A stretch of 64,000 nt of DNA from Thalassolituus marinus. GTDB lineage: Bacteria > Pseudomonadota > Gammaproteobacteria > Pseudomonadales > Oceanobacteraceae. The position numbers and the translations under genes are program-made. A model generated the notes under the pieces. That model did not search any database, had not been told where the DNA came from, and saw only the letters and a list, made by a program, of their open reading frames with translations. The first letter of the stretch is position 1; each line of letters begins with the position of its first letter. The DNA is taken from the NCBI RefSeq assembly GCF_020320395.1, contig NZ_JAEDAH010000096.1:3132-67131 (forward strand), read 5' to 3'. Below are positions 26,677-36,425 of the stretch, one piece after another.

Positions 26677-27740
26677 TTAATTCACCGAATTAAACAGTAC
26701 TGCCGACATGGTCTGATTTTCAGAGCCAGGTACGGTGTTCATGGTTTTTTTCCACAGCCACCAACCGGTGGTGTAAGTGCTGGTGGCCACGGCCACATCA
26801 ATGCCTACATCCATGCTGCTGTTAACGTAGCTCAGGGTAACGCCGCTCTGCGTACCAATGGTACCGCCATGATGAGTGTCATCACCCATCAATACCGGAT
26901 AGTGGTTGTACAGCAGGGCAGACGGCGCACTGACCGACGTTTGCTCGCCATCCAGCGCTCGGTAATTCACACAACTGTCGACACCGGCACTGCTGGTTGC
27001 ACCACAGGACGAGTGCAGCGCAACCACACCGTCATCGGTACCAGGCAGGAAGCCGCCGGTCACACCCAGATATTCGCTGCCGCCACCAACGAAACGCAGA
27101 CGCGGAACATCGTTCGGTGCAGTGGCAATCTGGCGTGCATTCGCCGGACGCAGGTCGGTCAGTACACCCAGTTTATCGGTAGTCAGTTCAAAGCCCAGCC
27201 AGGCATTCAGTGCGGCGCGCACTGCAGCACTGAGCAGGTTCGATGAGCCGATGGTATCAATAGCGACATCAGCCAGCTCGGAGCCACCGCCAGCACCGGC
27301 AAAATCGAATACAGCGAGAATATTCAGCGGCGCGTAGCCTGCCGCTTCTGTCCAGATTTCCTGCTGATCCAGTACATAACGGGTAACCAGATCACCGGTA
27401 GAGTGAGTGACCAGAACACAACCGTTATTACAGAATCCACTGGCGGCCCAGCCGATTACTTTGTCGTAAGCCGTTGTGCCGTATCGGCATCCAGGCGGCT
27501 CTTGGAACTCCAGTCGAGACGATCGTCGGCATACTGGCCCCAGAAATCGGACCAGTAATTCTGTCCGTCACTGCTGACCTCTGCTTCGGTTACCGTATCA
27601 CGCATCAGCTGAGCAGGCTGAAGCCCATGAACCAGAATGACATTTTTACCTGCCATCTGTGCGTAGGTCTGACTGCTTAAGACCGCCGCGGTGATCATGA
27701 ACAGAGCCGTGATACCCGTTTTTATTTTTATGCTAAGCAT
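26677..27740 (-). pseudogene. Secreted triacylglycerol lipase-like gene with single-base frameshift
   Basis: The minus-strand gene starts at 27740 with a signal peptide (ITALFMITAAVLSSQTYA) and an oxyanion HG (NVILVHGLQP), and runs to TAA at 27456. One frame over, it continues without a break (AYDKVIGWAASGFCNNGCVL, VTHSTGDLVTRYV with the likely nucleophile Ser, FDFAGAGGGSELADVAIDT) to 26677. Adding one base near 27470 restores about 354 residues, and the span (1064 nt) is one base short of a multiple of three. The elbow THSTG departs from GxSxG. It is the second gene of an operon with the exported protein upstream. Confidence 0.8.
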
Positions 27741-27760
27741 TGTCGTTCTCCTTGTTGCGG

Positions 27761-28866
27761 TTATGTACCGGAGTTGTCTGCAGCAGACTGCCCCAGCGAT
27801 TGCAGAAACTGCAGGCGTTGTGCGACCTGCGGGCTCTGATAAGGAATGGCGGAAAAATCTGCCGGATCAACGGCGGGAACAGCAATAAAAGGCTGACTGC
27901 TGTCACCGTAGCTGACTTCAGGTCCCGGCTTTTCCGGGATGCGGCGTAACTGGAAACTACTCAGCCAGAGTGGCTGCGGGCTGCTAAGCGTACTCAGAAC
28001 TGAGCCGTGGGCGCGCAGTAAAATGGTGCCCTCGCTGCCCTGAATCCGCGCTTTGCCCTGCAGGTAAGCGAGCGGTTTTTTATCGGCGTAAAGCAGGCCT
28101 GCACCAAGCTTATAAAAGCCCGACTGAGCGTTGCTGATGGTTACCGGAATCACCAGCTCATTGTTGTCGATGTAGGTATCGCCAATGCCGCTGATGGTGG
28201 CCACTGACTGGAAGATACGGAACGGTGCGCTCTGGCGCAGGGATTCATTGTCAGTAAGAAATACTTCGGCCACCAGATTCAGTTCCTGTGGCCAGTCATC
28301 TTCTGATTGAAAACGGCTGCTGTATTGCCAGCGTTGACGTTCAAGGCTGGCATTGGCAGTGAGGGCTTTAATTAATTGGTTGTGCGCGTCGCGTACGCTT
28401 AATTCAATGCGTCCGACTTGCGCGAACAGCGCGTCATCTCCGCTTAAATTCACCAGGGCGTCAATGGTTTCATCCGGTTGATAACGGTAAGCCGACAGGC
28501 TTACGGTTAACGTTCCGGGTAAACCGCTGGCTTCAAGACTGCGTTCGGTAACTGCCCCGGCATTAGGAGCCAGTAATTCATTATGATGTTCTGTCAGTGG
28601 CACGGAGTATGGCGGATAAAGCGCAGCCTGCTCATAGGCAGCAGCTACATCGCGAATACCCTCGCGCATGGCGGCATTCAACTGTGCAGTCGGCGCTGAG
28701 GAGGCCTGAGTCTGAACAACGGCTGGGCTGGCGGCGGCAATAGCGGGGGGGCTGTGCGGTTGTAGCTGGCGACAGGGGCAATTTCCACGGCTGCCTGATT
28801 GGGCAGCAGTTCTGCCACCAGAACAATGGCCCCTACTAATAAGGCTGAAGTAAGCAGTATTTTCAT
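27761..28866 (-). pseudogene. Exported protein of lipase operon, frameshifted at a 7-C run
   Basis: The ATG at 28866 opens a signal-peptide-like leader (MKILLTSALLVGAIVLVAEL) that goes out of frame after about 40 codons at a run of seven C (minus strand; G run 28745-28751). One more C would give SYNRTAPPAIAAASPAVVQT and continue in the long frame to 27761, about 368 residues in all. The mature part is Pro/Ala-rich, then beta-rich with Ig-like character (TLTVSLSAYRYQPDETIDAL, FRIFQSVATISGIGDTYIDN), reminiscent of DUF4785-type exported proteins. The family call is tentative. It ends 20 bp before the lipase gene. Confidence 0.7.
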
Positions 28867-28969
28867 CGTGTTCTGTCCACCGGTCGTCAGGTGTTCAGAA
28901 CCTTAGTAGAGGGAATTACTCAGGAAAAGACCTGAGCGGCCGGGCTATTTCCTGACAAAAAACTCTTTA

Positions 28970-29002
28970 AATACAGGTGTTTGGCTCACCTTGCCCTGTA
29001 TT
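28970..29002. promoter_or_regulatory. Nested inverted repeat upstream of the lipase operon
   Basis: AATACAGG (28970-28977) pairs with CCTGTATT (28995-29002), with an inner AGGTG/CACCT pair. It lies about 110 bp before the start of the exported-protein gene, in a 290-bp gap. It could be an operator or a hairpin of the leader transcript. Confidence 0.35.
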
Positions 29003-29120
29003 GCCTGAGGCGACATCAGGTATTTCCGCAAAGGCTTCATACTCGTGAAATTAAGTTATTAATCGGCGTGAATTGCCCTGAAAGTCGACAAACTGATGTA
29101 ACAACTTGGTTACATAAATA

Positions 29121-29149
29121 ATACAAAGGCCCGAATGGCAAAACGGGCC
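29121..29149 (-). terminator. Terminator of the glutathione transferase gene
   Basis: GGCCCG (29128-29133) pairs with CGGGCC (29144-29149), and TTTGTAT follows on the minus strand, 11 bp past the stop. Confidence 0.6.
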
Positions 29150-29159
29150 AATGTGTCAT

Positions 29160-30155
29160 TCACGCCAGGGATGCGCGACCTGTCTGCTGCTGGAACGTCA
29201 GTTGCGGGCCAGCGGGGACAATTCCGGTTGGGTTAATGTGCTTGTGGCTGGCGTAATAGTGGCGCTTTATATGATCAAAGAACACCGTGTCGGCTACGCC
29301 CGGCTGATGATAGAGATCGGCCAGATAGCCGGACAGTGCCGGGTAATCAGCAATGCGCTGACGATTGCATTTAAAGTGGCCGACGTACACCGCATCAAAG
29401 CGCACCAGGGTAGTGAATAAACGCCAGTCGGCTTCGGTTAAGCGGCTGTTGCCATGGCTGTCTGCTACCAGCCAGCGCTGTTCCGTCAGGCGCTGTTCCA
29501 GTTCATCCAGAGTGATAAATAACTGCTCAAAAGCCTGTTCGTATTTATCCTGTGAAGTGGCGAAACCAGCTTTATACACACCATTATTTACGTTGTGATA
29601 AATACGCTCGTTAATGGCATCAATATCGGCTTGTAACTCCGCTGGATAAAAATCCTGCTGGTCGCCGGTCAGATCATTAAATGCCGAATTAAACATACGG
29701 ATAATTTCAGACGACTCATTACTGACGATGCACTGCTGCTGTTTATCCCACAGCACGGGTACCGTCACGCGGCCACTGTAGTCGGCTTTATTGCGGGTAT
29801 AGATCTGATGCAGATACTGCAGGCCGTAAAGATCATCACCACTGCTGCCGGCATTCTGATCAAAGGTCCAGCCATGCTCGAACATGTCCGGTGAAACAAC
29901 GGACACCGATATGTGTTCGCTGAGTTTTTTCAGCTCACGGAAAATCAGTGTGCGGTGAGCCCACGGGCAGGCATAGGATACGTACAGATGATAACGGCCA
30001 GTTTCCGCTTTAAAACCGGCTTTACCACCCGGGCCTGCTTCGCCGCTGGCGGTAATCCAGTTACGCAGTTGTGCATCTTCGCGCACGAAGGCGCCGTCGT
30101 TGCCCTCAGTGTCGTACCACTGGTCGTGCCACTGGCCTTTGATCAACAGCCCCAT
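29160..30155 (-). CDS. yqjG: Glutathionyl-hydroquinone reductase (YqjG/ECM4 family)
   Basis: From the ATG at 30155 (GGAGCAGACC upstream) the product is 331 residues, the usual size of Xi-class glutathione transferases. The catalytic Cys63 lies in SYACPWAHRT and is followed by FRELKKLSEHISVSVVSP and HGWTF, all diagnostic of S-glutathionyl-hydroquinone reductases. The C-terminal all-helical domain includes RWLVADSHGNSRLTEADWRL. The enzyme reduces glutathionyl-hydroquinones to hydroquinones in the cytoplasm and is often linked to quinone detoxification. The longer open frame to 30281 overlaps the DUF4010 gene and is rejected. Confidence 0.92.
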   Translation of the reverse strand: MGLLIKGQWHDQWYDTEGNDGAFVREDAQLRNWITASGEAGPGGKAGFKAETGRYHLYVSYACPWAHRTLIFRELKKLSEHISVSVVSPDMFEHGWTFDQNAGSSGDDLYGLQYLHQIYTRNKADYSGRVTVPVLWDKQQQCIVSNESSEIIRMFNSAFNDLTGDQQDFYPAELQADIDAINERIYHNVNNGVYKAGFATSQDKYEQAFEQLFITLDELEQRLTEQRWLVADSHGNSRLTEADWRLFTTLVRFDAVYVGHFKCNRQRIADYPALSGYLADLYHQPGVADTVFFDHIKRHYYASHKHINPTGIVPAGPQLTFQQQTGRASLA

Positions 30156-30262
30156 GGTCTGCTCCGTGTTGTTGTCATGGTTAGCAGAGTAGCAGGCAGA
30201 GCGTACAGAAAAAGCGCAAATATCCGAATGACGGTTTCGTCTCAGCCGAAAGGTCATCCGTA

Positions 30263-31546
30263 CTAAGCGATAACGCCCCACAAGCTGATAAAACCAATCA
30301 GCAGTGATATTGCCATCGCCAGCGCCACACGGATGCCTGTGCCTCGCTGGCCAATGAACAGCGCCAGCGAGGATTTGAAAACGTTGTTCACGGTAATGGC
30401 AATCAGAATACCGATGGCGGCGGTAGCCAGAGGTAATTCACCGCTTACCGACATGCGTGACAGGCTGAGGGTAATGGCATCAACATCGGTAATTCCCGAC
30501 AATGCGGCGAGCAGATAAATACCGTTGTCACCAAAGCTTTGCTGCAGCCATTGCGCCAGCAGCAGAATCACCACCAGTAAACCACCAAGTAAAATAGCCG
30601 ACTGTAATTCCAGCGGGTTTTTCGCCAGTTCCGGGTGCTCGACATCGGCATGGCGATTACGCCGGCTCATGATAAACGCAGGGATATACAGAGATGCGGT
30701 CATCAGCACCACCGGCAGCCACAGCAGGGTTACCAGTTCGGCATTAATCAGCAGGCAATACAGCAGAATACGGGGGAACATGGTGCCGCAGGCGAGCAGA
30801 ATACCAGCCGCCAGTAACGGCGCATGGTGAGGCGCTGAACGGCTTAAACGTGAGAAATGCAGGGTTAACGCGGTGGACGAACTTAATCCGGCGAACAGAC
30901 TGGTAAACAGCAGGCCTTTGCGCGCGCCAGCGATGCGCACAGAAAAATAACCAATAAAAGAAATCGAGGCGATCAGCACCACCATCCACCAGATTTCATA
31001 GGGGTTAATCGCATTGCCCGGGCCCATGCCCTGATTCGGCAACAGCGGCAGCATGACCACGGAAATCAGTAACAGCTTTAAACCAGCATCCAGTTCGTGC
31101 TCGCGCAATTTGCGCAGAGCGCCATGAATTTCCGTTTTATTATCCAGAATCATGGTGGTAATAACCGCAGCCATTGCCGCCATCACGGCTTCGCCTGCCG
31201 CCGTCATGGCACCGAAGCAGAAGGTCAGCAGTAAGCCAATGACGCCGGTAATACTGACATTATGGCTGGCGGCCGCCGCTGCGCGATAACCGCTGATAGC
31301 TACCGCTGCGATTACCAGCAGCATGGCTGGCAGAAACCAGGGCGATAACGACTGTGCCAGTAAATAGCTGATACAGCCGGTGAGCGCCGTCAGGGTGTGG
31401 GTACGGATGCCCGCGATGCGCGTGCCCGCTTGCTGATCGCGTGATACCCAGCCGCGCTGCAGGCCGATTAATGCGCCCAGTAACAGCGCAATCAGCATAT
31501 TCAGAGCGGCTTCCGTGTGGCCGTTGGTAAATGACGTCAGATCCAT
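30263..31546 (-). CDS. MgtC/SapB-family membrane protein with DUF4010
   Basis: The 427-residue protein has an N-terminal MgtC-like block (LIALLLGALIGLQRGWVSRD, then AGIRTHTLTALTGCISYLLA) with the conserved Gly/Arg pattern and about 12 helices, plus the C-terminal DUF4010 segment (GLLFTSLFAGLSSSTALTLH, YLLAALSGITDVDAITLSLS). Such fusions are widespread and uncharacterised; MgtC itself modulates the F1Fo ATPase and low-Mg survival, but that should not be transferred to this branch. It is a single gene upstream of yqjG, with 107 bp between. Confidence 0.85.
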   Translation of the reverse strand: MDLTSFTNGHTEAALNMLIALLLGALIGLQRGWVSRDQQAGTRIAGIRTHTLTALTGCISYLLAQSLSPWFLPAMLLVIAAVAISGYRAAAAASHNVSITGVIGLLLTFCFGAMTAAGEAVMAAMAAVITTMILDNKTEIHGALRKLREHELDAGLKLLLISVVMLPLLPNQGMGPGNAINPYEIWWMVVLIASISFIGYFSVRIAGARKGLLFTSLFAGLSSSTALTLHFSRLSRSAPHHAPLLAAGILLACGTMFPRILLYCLLINAELVTLLWLPVVLMTASLYIPAFIMSRRNRHADVEHPELAKNPLELQSAILLGGLLVVILLLAQWLQQSFGDNGIYLLAALSGITDVDAITLSLSRMSVSGELPLATAAIGILIAITVNNVFKSSLALFIGQRGTGIRVALAMAISLLIGFISLWGVIA

Positions 31547-31650
31547 GCCGTTGCGGTTTCCTGTTTATTTGCGCCCAGTGTAGCAGCGCGGAGGTTGCTG
31601 TCCTTGCCTGGTGTCAGTGCGCTGTATAACGATGAGGTGTCAGACAAAGA

Positions 31651-33147
31651 TCAGGTACCACAAAAAGTACGCAGCACTTTTTCGTGCGGCTCTGCCGGAC
31701 ACTGGTAACTGAGGTCTTCAGCGTTTTCCACAAATGGATCAGTCACTTTTTCCAGCAAGGTTTGGAAGGGGGCAAAGTCGCCTTCCTCGGCAGCCATAAT
31801 AGCTTCCTGTACTTTGTGGTTGCGGGGAATAACTGCGGGATTAGTCGCCTGCATTAATTCACCGGCATGGTTATTACGCTGCGCCAGCTCGGCCTGCCAT
31901 TCAGACAGCCACTCGTGCAGGGCTTCGTTGACTGCGGCGGTGTTGCGGCAGTCGCTGTGCTGCAGCAATGCAAACAAGGGCGCACGCTCGGCATCGGCGC
32001 GGCTGATATGGCTTAACTGGCGGAAGAAACCGGTGTAGTCCATGCGCCCCTGCTCAAGAATATTCAGCAAGGCTTCAATGCGTTCACGGTCACCAGGCTG
32101 TACATCGTTCAGGCCCAGTTTACGGTTCATGCGTTGTTCCCAGGCGCGCTGGTGTTGATCGCTGTAGTCGTGCAGAACAGCGGTGGCATCCTCAACGGCC
32201 TGTTGTTCGTCGCCGGGAAATAATGGCAGCAGGGCCTCGGCCAGGCGAGCCAGATTCCACTGACCGATAGCGGGCTGGTTCTGGTAGGCATAGCGTCCCT
32301 GACGGTCGATGGAGCTGAACACCATGGCCGGATTAAAGGCTTCCATAAAAGCGCACGGGCCATAGTCGATGGTTTCGCCACTGATGGTCATGTTGTCGGT
32401 ATTCATCACGCCGTGAATAAAGCCCAGCGACATCCACTGCGCAATCAATTCTGCCTGACGCTGACAAATGGCCTTAAACAGTTGCAGCACGGCATCGTCG
32501 GCGCTGGCATCAATGTGCGGGTAGTGGCGGGCTATTACATGCTGCGCCAATGCCTGCAGGGCGTCGTGGTCACGGCGCAGGGCAAAGAACTGAAACGTAC
32601 CGACACGGATATGGCTGCTGGCCACGCGGGTAAACACTGCACCGGGTTCGCGTCCATCGCGGATAACGTATTCACCACTGGCTACCAGCGCCAGAGCACG
32701 GGTGGTCGGTACGCCCAGCGCCTGCATGGCTTCACACAGAATGTATTCGCGCAGGGCAGGCCCCAGTGGCGAGCGGCCATCACCGCTGCGTGAAAACGGC
32801 GTGCGGCCACTGCCTTTCAGCTGAATGTCGCAGCGCTGGCCGTTTGTATCTTCAAGATCACCAAGCAGAATCGCTCGACCATCACCCAGTTGCGGATTGA
32901 GCTGACCAAACTGGTGGCCGCAATAAGCCATCGCCAGCGGCAGGGCGCCTGCAGGAATCTCGTTGCCGGCAAATACCCCGGCCAGTTCCTGCTCGGTAGC
33001 AGCGCTGTAATTAATCCCTAACTGGTCAGCCAGTGGTTGGTTAAAGGCAAACAGCAGTGGATTTTTTACCGGCGTTGGCAGCACCCGCGCAAAGCATTGC
33101 TCGGGCAACTGGGCGTAGGCGTTGGAGAAGGGAATGGACAGAGACAT
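31651..33147 (-). CDS. selO: Protein adenylyltransferase SelO (YdiU)
   Basis: The 498-residue SelO pseudokinase-fold protein carries the diagnostic glycine-rich segment KGSGRTPFSRSGDGRSPLGP, the nucleotide region LREYILCEAMQALGVPTTRA, the metal/active-site part GVMNTDNMTISGETIDYGPC and the C-terminal tail ending FCGT with a conserved Cys. SelO transfers AMP from ATP to protein hydroxyls and is linked to redox homeostasis. Length is within the family range (about 480-520 aa). It is a lone gene. Confidence 0.95.
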   Translation of the reverse strand: MSLSIPFSNAYAQLPEQCFARVLPTPVKNPLLFAFNQPLADQLGINYSAATEQELAGVFAGNEIPAGALPLAMAYCGHQFGQLNPQLGDGRAILLGDLEDTNGQRCDIQLKGSGRTPFSRSGDGRSPLGPALREYILCEAMQALGVPTTRALALVASGEYVIRDGREPGAVFTRVASSHIRVGTFQFFALRRDHDALQALAQHVIARHYPHIDASADDAVLQLFKAICQRQAELIAQWMSLGFIHGVMNTDNMTISGETIDYGPCAFMEAFNPAMVFSSIDRQGRYAYQNQPAIGQWNLARLAEALLPLFPGDEQQAVEDATAVLHDYSDQHQRAWEQRMNRKLGLNDVQPGDRERIEALLNILEQGRMDYTGFFRQLSHISRADAERAPLFALLQHSDCRNTAAVNEALHEWLSEWQAELAQRNNHAGELMQATNPAVIPRNHKVQEAIMAAEEGDFAPFQTLLEKVTDPFVENAEDLSYQCPAEPHEKVLRTFCGT

Positions 33148-33193
33148 AAGGTGATATTCGATACACGGAAAGTATCAGGATATGCATCTGCTG

Positions 33194-33225
33194 CGGCACT
33201 GACCAGTAATGAATGGTCAGTGCCG
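33194..33225. terminator. 12-bp hairpin after the lipoprotein gene
   Basis: CGGCACTGACCA (33194-33205) and TGGTCAGTGCCG (33214-33225) form a perfect stem with an 8-nt loop, 13 bp past the stop of the minus-strand lipoprotein gene. No T-tract follows, so factor-dependent or weak termination is possible. Confidence 0.5.
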
Positions 33226-33238
33226 CTCAGGAGGGGTA

Positions 33239-34048
33239 TCAGTTAAACGATACCGGCACTTCGGCGTAGTTGCGGAAGCATCTTGCATCACTGTCTGCAT
33301 CGGCTGCGGCAGCGCAGAAGCTGGCGGTGATAAGACCGCTTTGTGGCAGCTGAGCTGAATCGAAGGTCAGATTCAGATCAAAGGTCTCTGTCAGCTTGCG
33401 GGTGTATACACCGGTTTCAGGATGGCCGGTCTGGTAGATCAGAACATCGGTACAGCTGAGGCTGAAATCATTGTTGTAATCGCAAACCAGTGCAAACGTA
33501 GCGTAGCCCGAGATCGGCGGTTTCGAAAAAGCATAACCGTGTTCTGGCTCAGTATTGGCCTGGCTGCTGTAGCTTTGATCATCAAATACAACCGTCAGGA
33601 ATTCTGTTGATGGACCGGTGAGGTGAGTATCAACACGAATCATGACCTGGCCATCGCTGATATTAGAGTGGATCTGCGCTTTGCCATCAGACACGGCGGC
33701 GTTACCAATGACCGACATGGCGAGAACTGAGCTCAGCTCGGATGTGTTGTTGGTACCGGTTACTTTCTTTTCCAGCAGGCTGATGCGGTAGGCATTTTCT
33801 TCGGAAACGTAGTCATTGACGTTATCGAGTTCACCTGGCTCCAGACAGCCGCTGTTATTAACATCAAAGCGATCAACGTCGATTTCCACACCGCTCAGTG
33901 TCAGCGTACTGCCGGTCGGGCAGAGGGTGCCGGCTGGCAGTGAGTTAATATCGGTATTTGTCGAGCCGGATTCGGATTGTGAGTTACCCTGGCAGGCTGC
34001 CAGTAATACAGCAGTAGAAAGCAGAAGGATGCTTCTTCCCTTAAACAT
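33239..34048 (-). CDS. Putative lipoprotein of unknown function
   Basis: From the ATG at 34048 (AAGGGAC upstream) the product is 269 residues with a lipoprotein signal (SILLLSTAVLLAACQGNSQS; lipobox LLAAC near residue 20). It then has a Ser/Asn/Thr-rich linker, an EF-hand-like or calcium-binding-like stretch (DVDRFDVNNSGCLEPGELD) and a beta-rich C-terminus with paired cysteines. No family is recognised. The Asp/Asn spacing suggests Ca2+ binding. Position +2 of the mature protein is Gln rather than Asp, so outer-membrane sorting is expected. Confidence 0.75.
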   Translation of the reverse strand: MFKGRSILLLSTAVLLAACQGNSQSESGSTNTDINSLPAGTLCPTGSTLTLSGVEIDVDRFDVNNSGCLEPGELDNVNDYVSEENAYRISLLEKKVTGTNNTSELSSVLAMSVIGNAAVSDGKAQIHSNISDGQVMIRVDTHLTGPSTEFLTVVFDDQSYSSQANTEPEHGYAFSKPPISGYATFALVCDYNNDFSLSCTDVLIYQTGHPETGVYTRKLTETFDLNLTFDSAQLPQSGLITASFCAAAADADSDARCFRNYAEVPVSFN

Positions 34049-34188
34049 GTAAAGTCCCTTGGATATGGTTGTTATTATGTAAAGGGACATTATATGTGGC
34101 CTGCCCGAACAGGTATAGCGTTTCGTTCAGGCGGGATTCCGCCTGAGGCTGTTACCAGGCAGTGCCGCTTGCCGCCGGCGCGCAAAGG

Positions 34189-34770
34189 TTAAGCCAGAGG
34201 CGCAACACCAATCAGCAAGGCATGCAGCCACAACGTCAGAACAATCCAGCCAGCAAGACCAGCGCCGAGTGTCAGTAAATCGCGTTGCAGACCGAGGTAG
34301 GCTGGCGCCGGGTTATTCAGGCGGCGATCGCGCTGAACCGAGATCCACAAACCAGACACAGACCACAGCAGCAGAGCGCCAAAAAATATCAGGTCATGCA
34401 CACCGCCGTTCGCCAGCAGATGAGCCATTGCCCACAGTGCAAGGCCTGCATACATTGGATGGCGCAGTGTACTTTGCAGACGGTTGCCGGGAATCTGGCT
34501 GGCGATTATCAGCACAGTGGCGGGTAAGGTCAGCAGGGCGGCCAGATGACGAGTCCACAGTGGTGGCAGCCATAGCCAGTGAGGATGCTTGCGGGCGCTG
34601 TTGTAACCAATAATCATCAGCGCCAGGCCCGTGGCGGCAATCATCGAGAACAGCAGTTTCCAGCGTTTATCGCCCAGCTTTTGAATCTGCTGTAGACGCC
34701 ATTGCGGAGCAATCAGGCGAATTGAATGCCCGCTGATAAACAGTGTCAGGCCAGCGATTAACAGTTCCAT
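34189..34770 (-). CDS. NnrU family membrane protein
   Basis: The 193-residue protein has five to six helices and the NnrU pattern: LFISGHSIRLIAP at the start, RHPMYAGLALWAMAHLLANG in the middle and a C-terminal membrane pair. The H and PMYAG motifs are shared with isoprenylcysteine methyltransferase-like proteins. NnrU was first seen near nitric-oxide reduction genes, but homologues occur widely without them and the function is unproven. No denitrification gene is nearby here. Confidence 0.85.
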   Translation of the reverse strand: MELLIAGLTLFISGHSIRLIAPQWRLQQIQKLGDKRWKLLFSMIAATGLALMIIGYNSARKHPHWLWLPPLWTRHLAALLTLPATVLIIASQIPGNRLQSTLRHPMYAGLALWAMAHLLANGGVHDLIFFGALLLWSVSGLWISVQRDRRLNNPAPAYLGLQRDLLTLGAGLAGWIVLTLWLHALLIGVAPLA

Positions 34771-34903
34771 TGTCTTTTCCTGTACGGCACCCTATAAAGT
34801 AACCAGAGCTTAACAGCAGACCTGAGCCACTTTGAAGTTACTGACCAAAAGGTAATGGCAAAAAAGTTCAGCGCTTGCGCAACCGATTTTGCTGGAGAAT
34901 ATT

Positions 34904-35935
34904 GTGTCGACTCCGAGTGCGCGCAAACATATTTATATTGCCTATACCGGCGGCACCATTGGTATGGCGAAAACCGAACGCGGTTATCAGCCGCAGGCCG
35001 GGTTTCTGCAACAGAAACTGAATTCATTGCAGGAATTTAACCGCGCGGAAATGCCGCAATTTACTCTGCATGAATATCAGCCATTGCTCGATTCCTCCGA
35101 TATGAGCCCACAGCACTGGACCGATATCGCTGCCGATATTCTCGCCAACTACGAAAAATACGATGGCTTTGTCGTGCTGCATGGTACCGACACCATGGCC
35201 TATACCGCCTCTGCGCTGTCGTTTATGTTGCAGGATTTAGGTAAGCCGGTGATTGTTACCGGCTCGCAGATTCCGCTGGCAGAAATGCGCTCCGATGGTC
35301 ACGAGAATCTGCTGAATGCACTGTATATTGCAGCGTTTCATCCGCTGGCTGAAGTGGGGCTGTTTTTTAATCACACCCTGTTGCGTGGTAATCGCGCCAG
35401 TAAAGTTCATGCCACAGGCTTTGGCGCCTTTGCTTCACCAAATTGTGCGCCGCTGTTGAAGGCCGGCATTAATATCGAAATGATCGAACCTGCCATTGCC
35501 GAGCTGCACTCCCGCCTGCCGGAATTTCAGCCGCTGCAGGATAAAGCCGTCGCGGTGCTGACACTGTATCCGGGAATGGATATGGGACTGGCGCAGTATA
35601 TTATTTCGCAGCCGCTGGACGGTTTGATTATACAAACCTTTGGTGCCGGTAATGCACCGCAGCAGCTGACTTTGCTTAACGCACTGGCCGATGCCCATAA
35701 GCGTGGGGTGGTGGTCGTGAATCACACCCAGTGCACTCACGGCGGCGTTAATATGGGCGGCTATGCCGGTGGCCATGCATTGCGTGATTGTGGTCTGGTA
35801 TCGGCCGGTGATATGACGCTGGAAGCAACCCTGACCAAATTGCACACCCTGCTCAGCCGCCCGGGAGAGCGCGAGCAAGTGATTCGCGAAGCCCGACGGT
35901 TAATGGAAGTCTCTTTGTGCGGTGAACTCAGCTGA
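34904..35935 (+). CDS. ansA: L-asparaginase, type I (cytoplasmic)
   Basis: Starting at GTG 34904 (GGAG seven bases upstream) the product is 343 residues. The first catalytic Thr lies in YTGGTIG (14-20), the second in HGTDTMAYTAS, with GSQIPLAEMRSDGHENLLNA completing the active site. There is no signal peptide, and the sequence is of the AnsA rather than the AnsB type, so it should be a low-affinity cytoplasmic enzyme hydrolysing asparagine to aspartate and ammonia. A small gene follows after 15 bp and is probably co-transcribed. Confidence 0.93.
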   Translation: MSTPSARKHIYIAYTGGTIGMAKTERGYQPQAGFLQQKLNSLQEFNRAEMPQFTLHEYQPLLDSSDMSPQHWTDIAADILANYEKYDGFVVLHGTDTMAYTASALSFMLQDLGKPVIVTGSQIPLAEMRSDGHENLLNALYIAAFHPLAEVGLFFNHTLLRGNRASKVHATGFGAFASPNCAPLLKAGINIEMIEPAIAELHSRLPEFQPLQDKAVAVLTLYPGMDMGLAQYIISQPLDGLIIQTFGAGNAPQQLTLLNALADAHKRGVVVVNHTQCTHGGVNMGGYAGGHALRDCGLVSAGDMTLEATLTKLHTLLSRPGEREQVIREARRLMEVSLCGELS

Positions 35936-35950
35936 GGCGGAATAAACAGA

Positions 35951-36316
35951 ATGACGGCAAACAACCTGAATCTGCTGTTAACAGTGGCCAACGCGCTGAC
36001 CAGCGCGCAGACGTTTGAACAACAGGCAGCGGCACTGGTGGCAACCGGCATGACGCAGGGTGAGGCTGAACACTGGGTTGATGTCACGCCACTGGCCTTT
36101 GCCCGCGCGGCATATCGTTTTCACTATCAGGGGCCATACCCTGTAGACAAACAACGCGATATTCAGGGCCTGCCACCACTGGTTGATGACGCTGTTTATC
36201 AGCAGGCCATGCGCTGGGCCTGCGATTGCGGTGCAATGGAAAGCATTAACGCCGATGAATTTAACGGCATCGTGCGGTTAAGCCCGGAGTTTGAAGTGAT
36301 TCGCGGTGCTGGTTAA
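35951..36316 (+). CDS. Conserved-looking hypothetical protein, co-transcribed with ansA
   Basis: The 121-residue soluble protein is rich in Ala and acidic residues, without signal peptide or membrane segment. A helical N-terminal half (LNLLLTVANALTSAQTFEQQ) is followed by a segment with conserved-looking aromatic and Cys residues (YRFHYQGPYPVDKQRDIQGL, RWACDCGAMESINADEF). The 15-bp gap to ansA indicates one operon. No family is recognised and no function is proposed. Confidence 0.6.
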   Translation: MTANNLNLLLTVANALTSAQTFEQQAAALVATGMTQGEAEHWVDVTPLAFARAAYRFHYQGPYPVDKQRDIQGLPPLVDDAVYQQAMRWACDCGAMESINADEFNGIVRLSPEFEVIRGAG

Positions 36317-36373
36317 CTGCCAGAATACATTACGCTGTTTTCTACTGCTTAAATCCATTCTTCACCGTTGAAT

Positions 36374-36410
36374 TAAACGTTTGCCGACTCACAGCAATAA
36401 AAAACGTTTA
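36374..36410. terminator. Possible bidirectional terminator
   Basis: TAAACGTTT (36374-36382) and AAACGTTTA (36402-36410) form a 9-bp stem, followed on the plus strand by TTTGTCGTTTGATTTTTA. It sits between the convergent gene at 36.3 kb and the luciferase-like gene. Confidence 0.4.
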
Positions 36411-36425
36411 TTTGTCGTTTGATTT

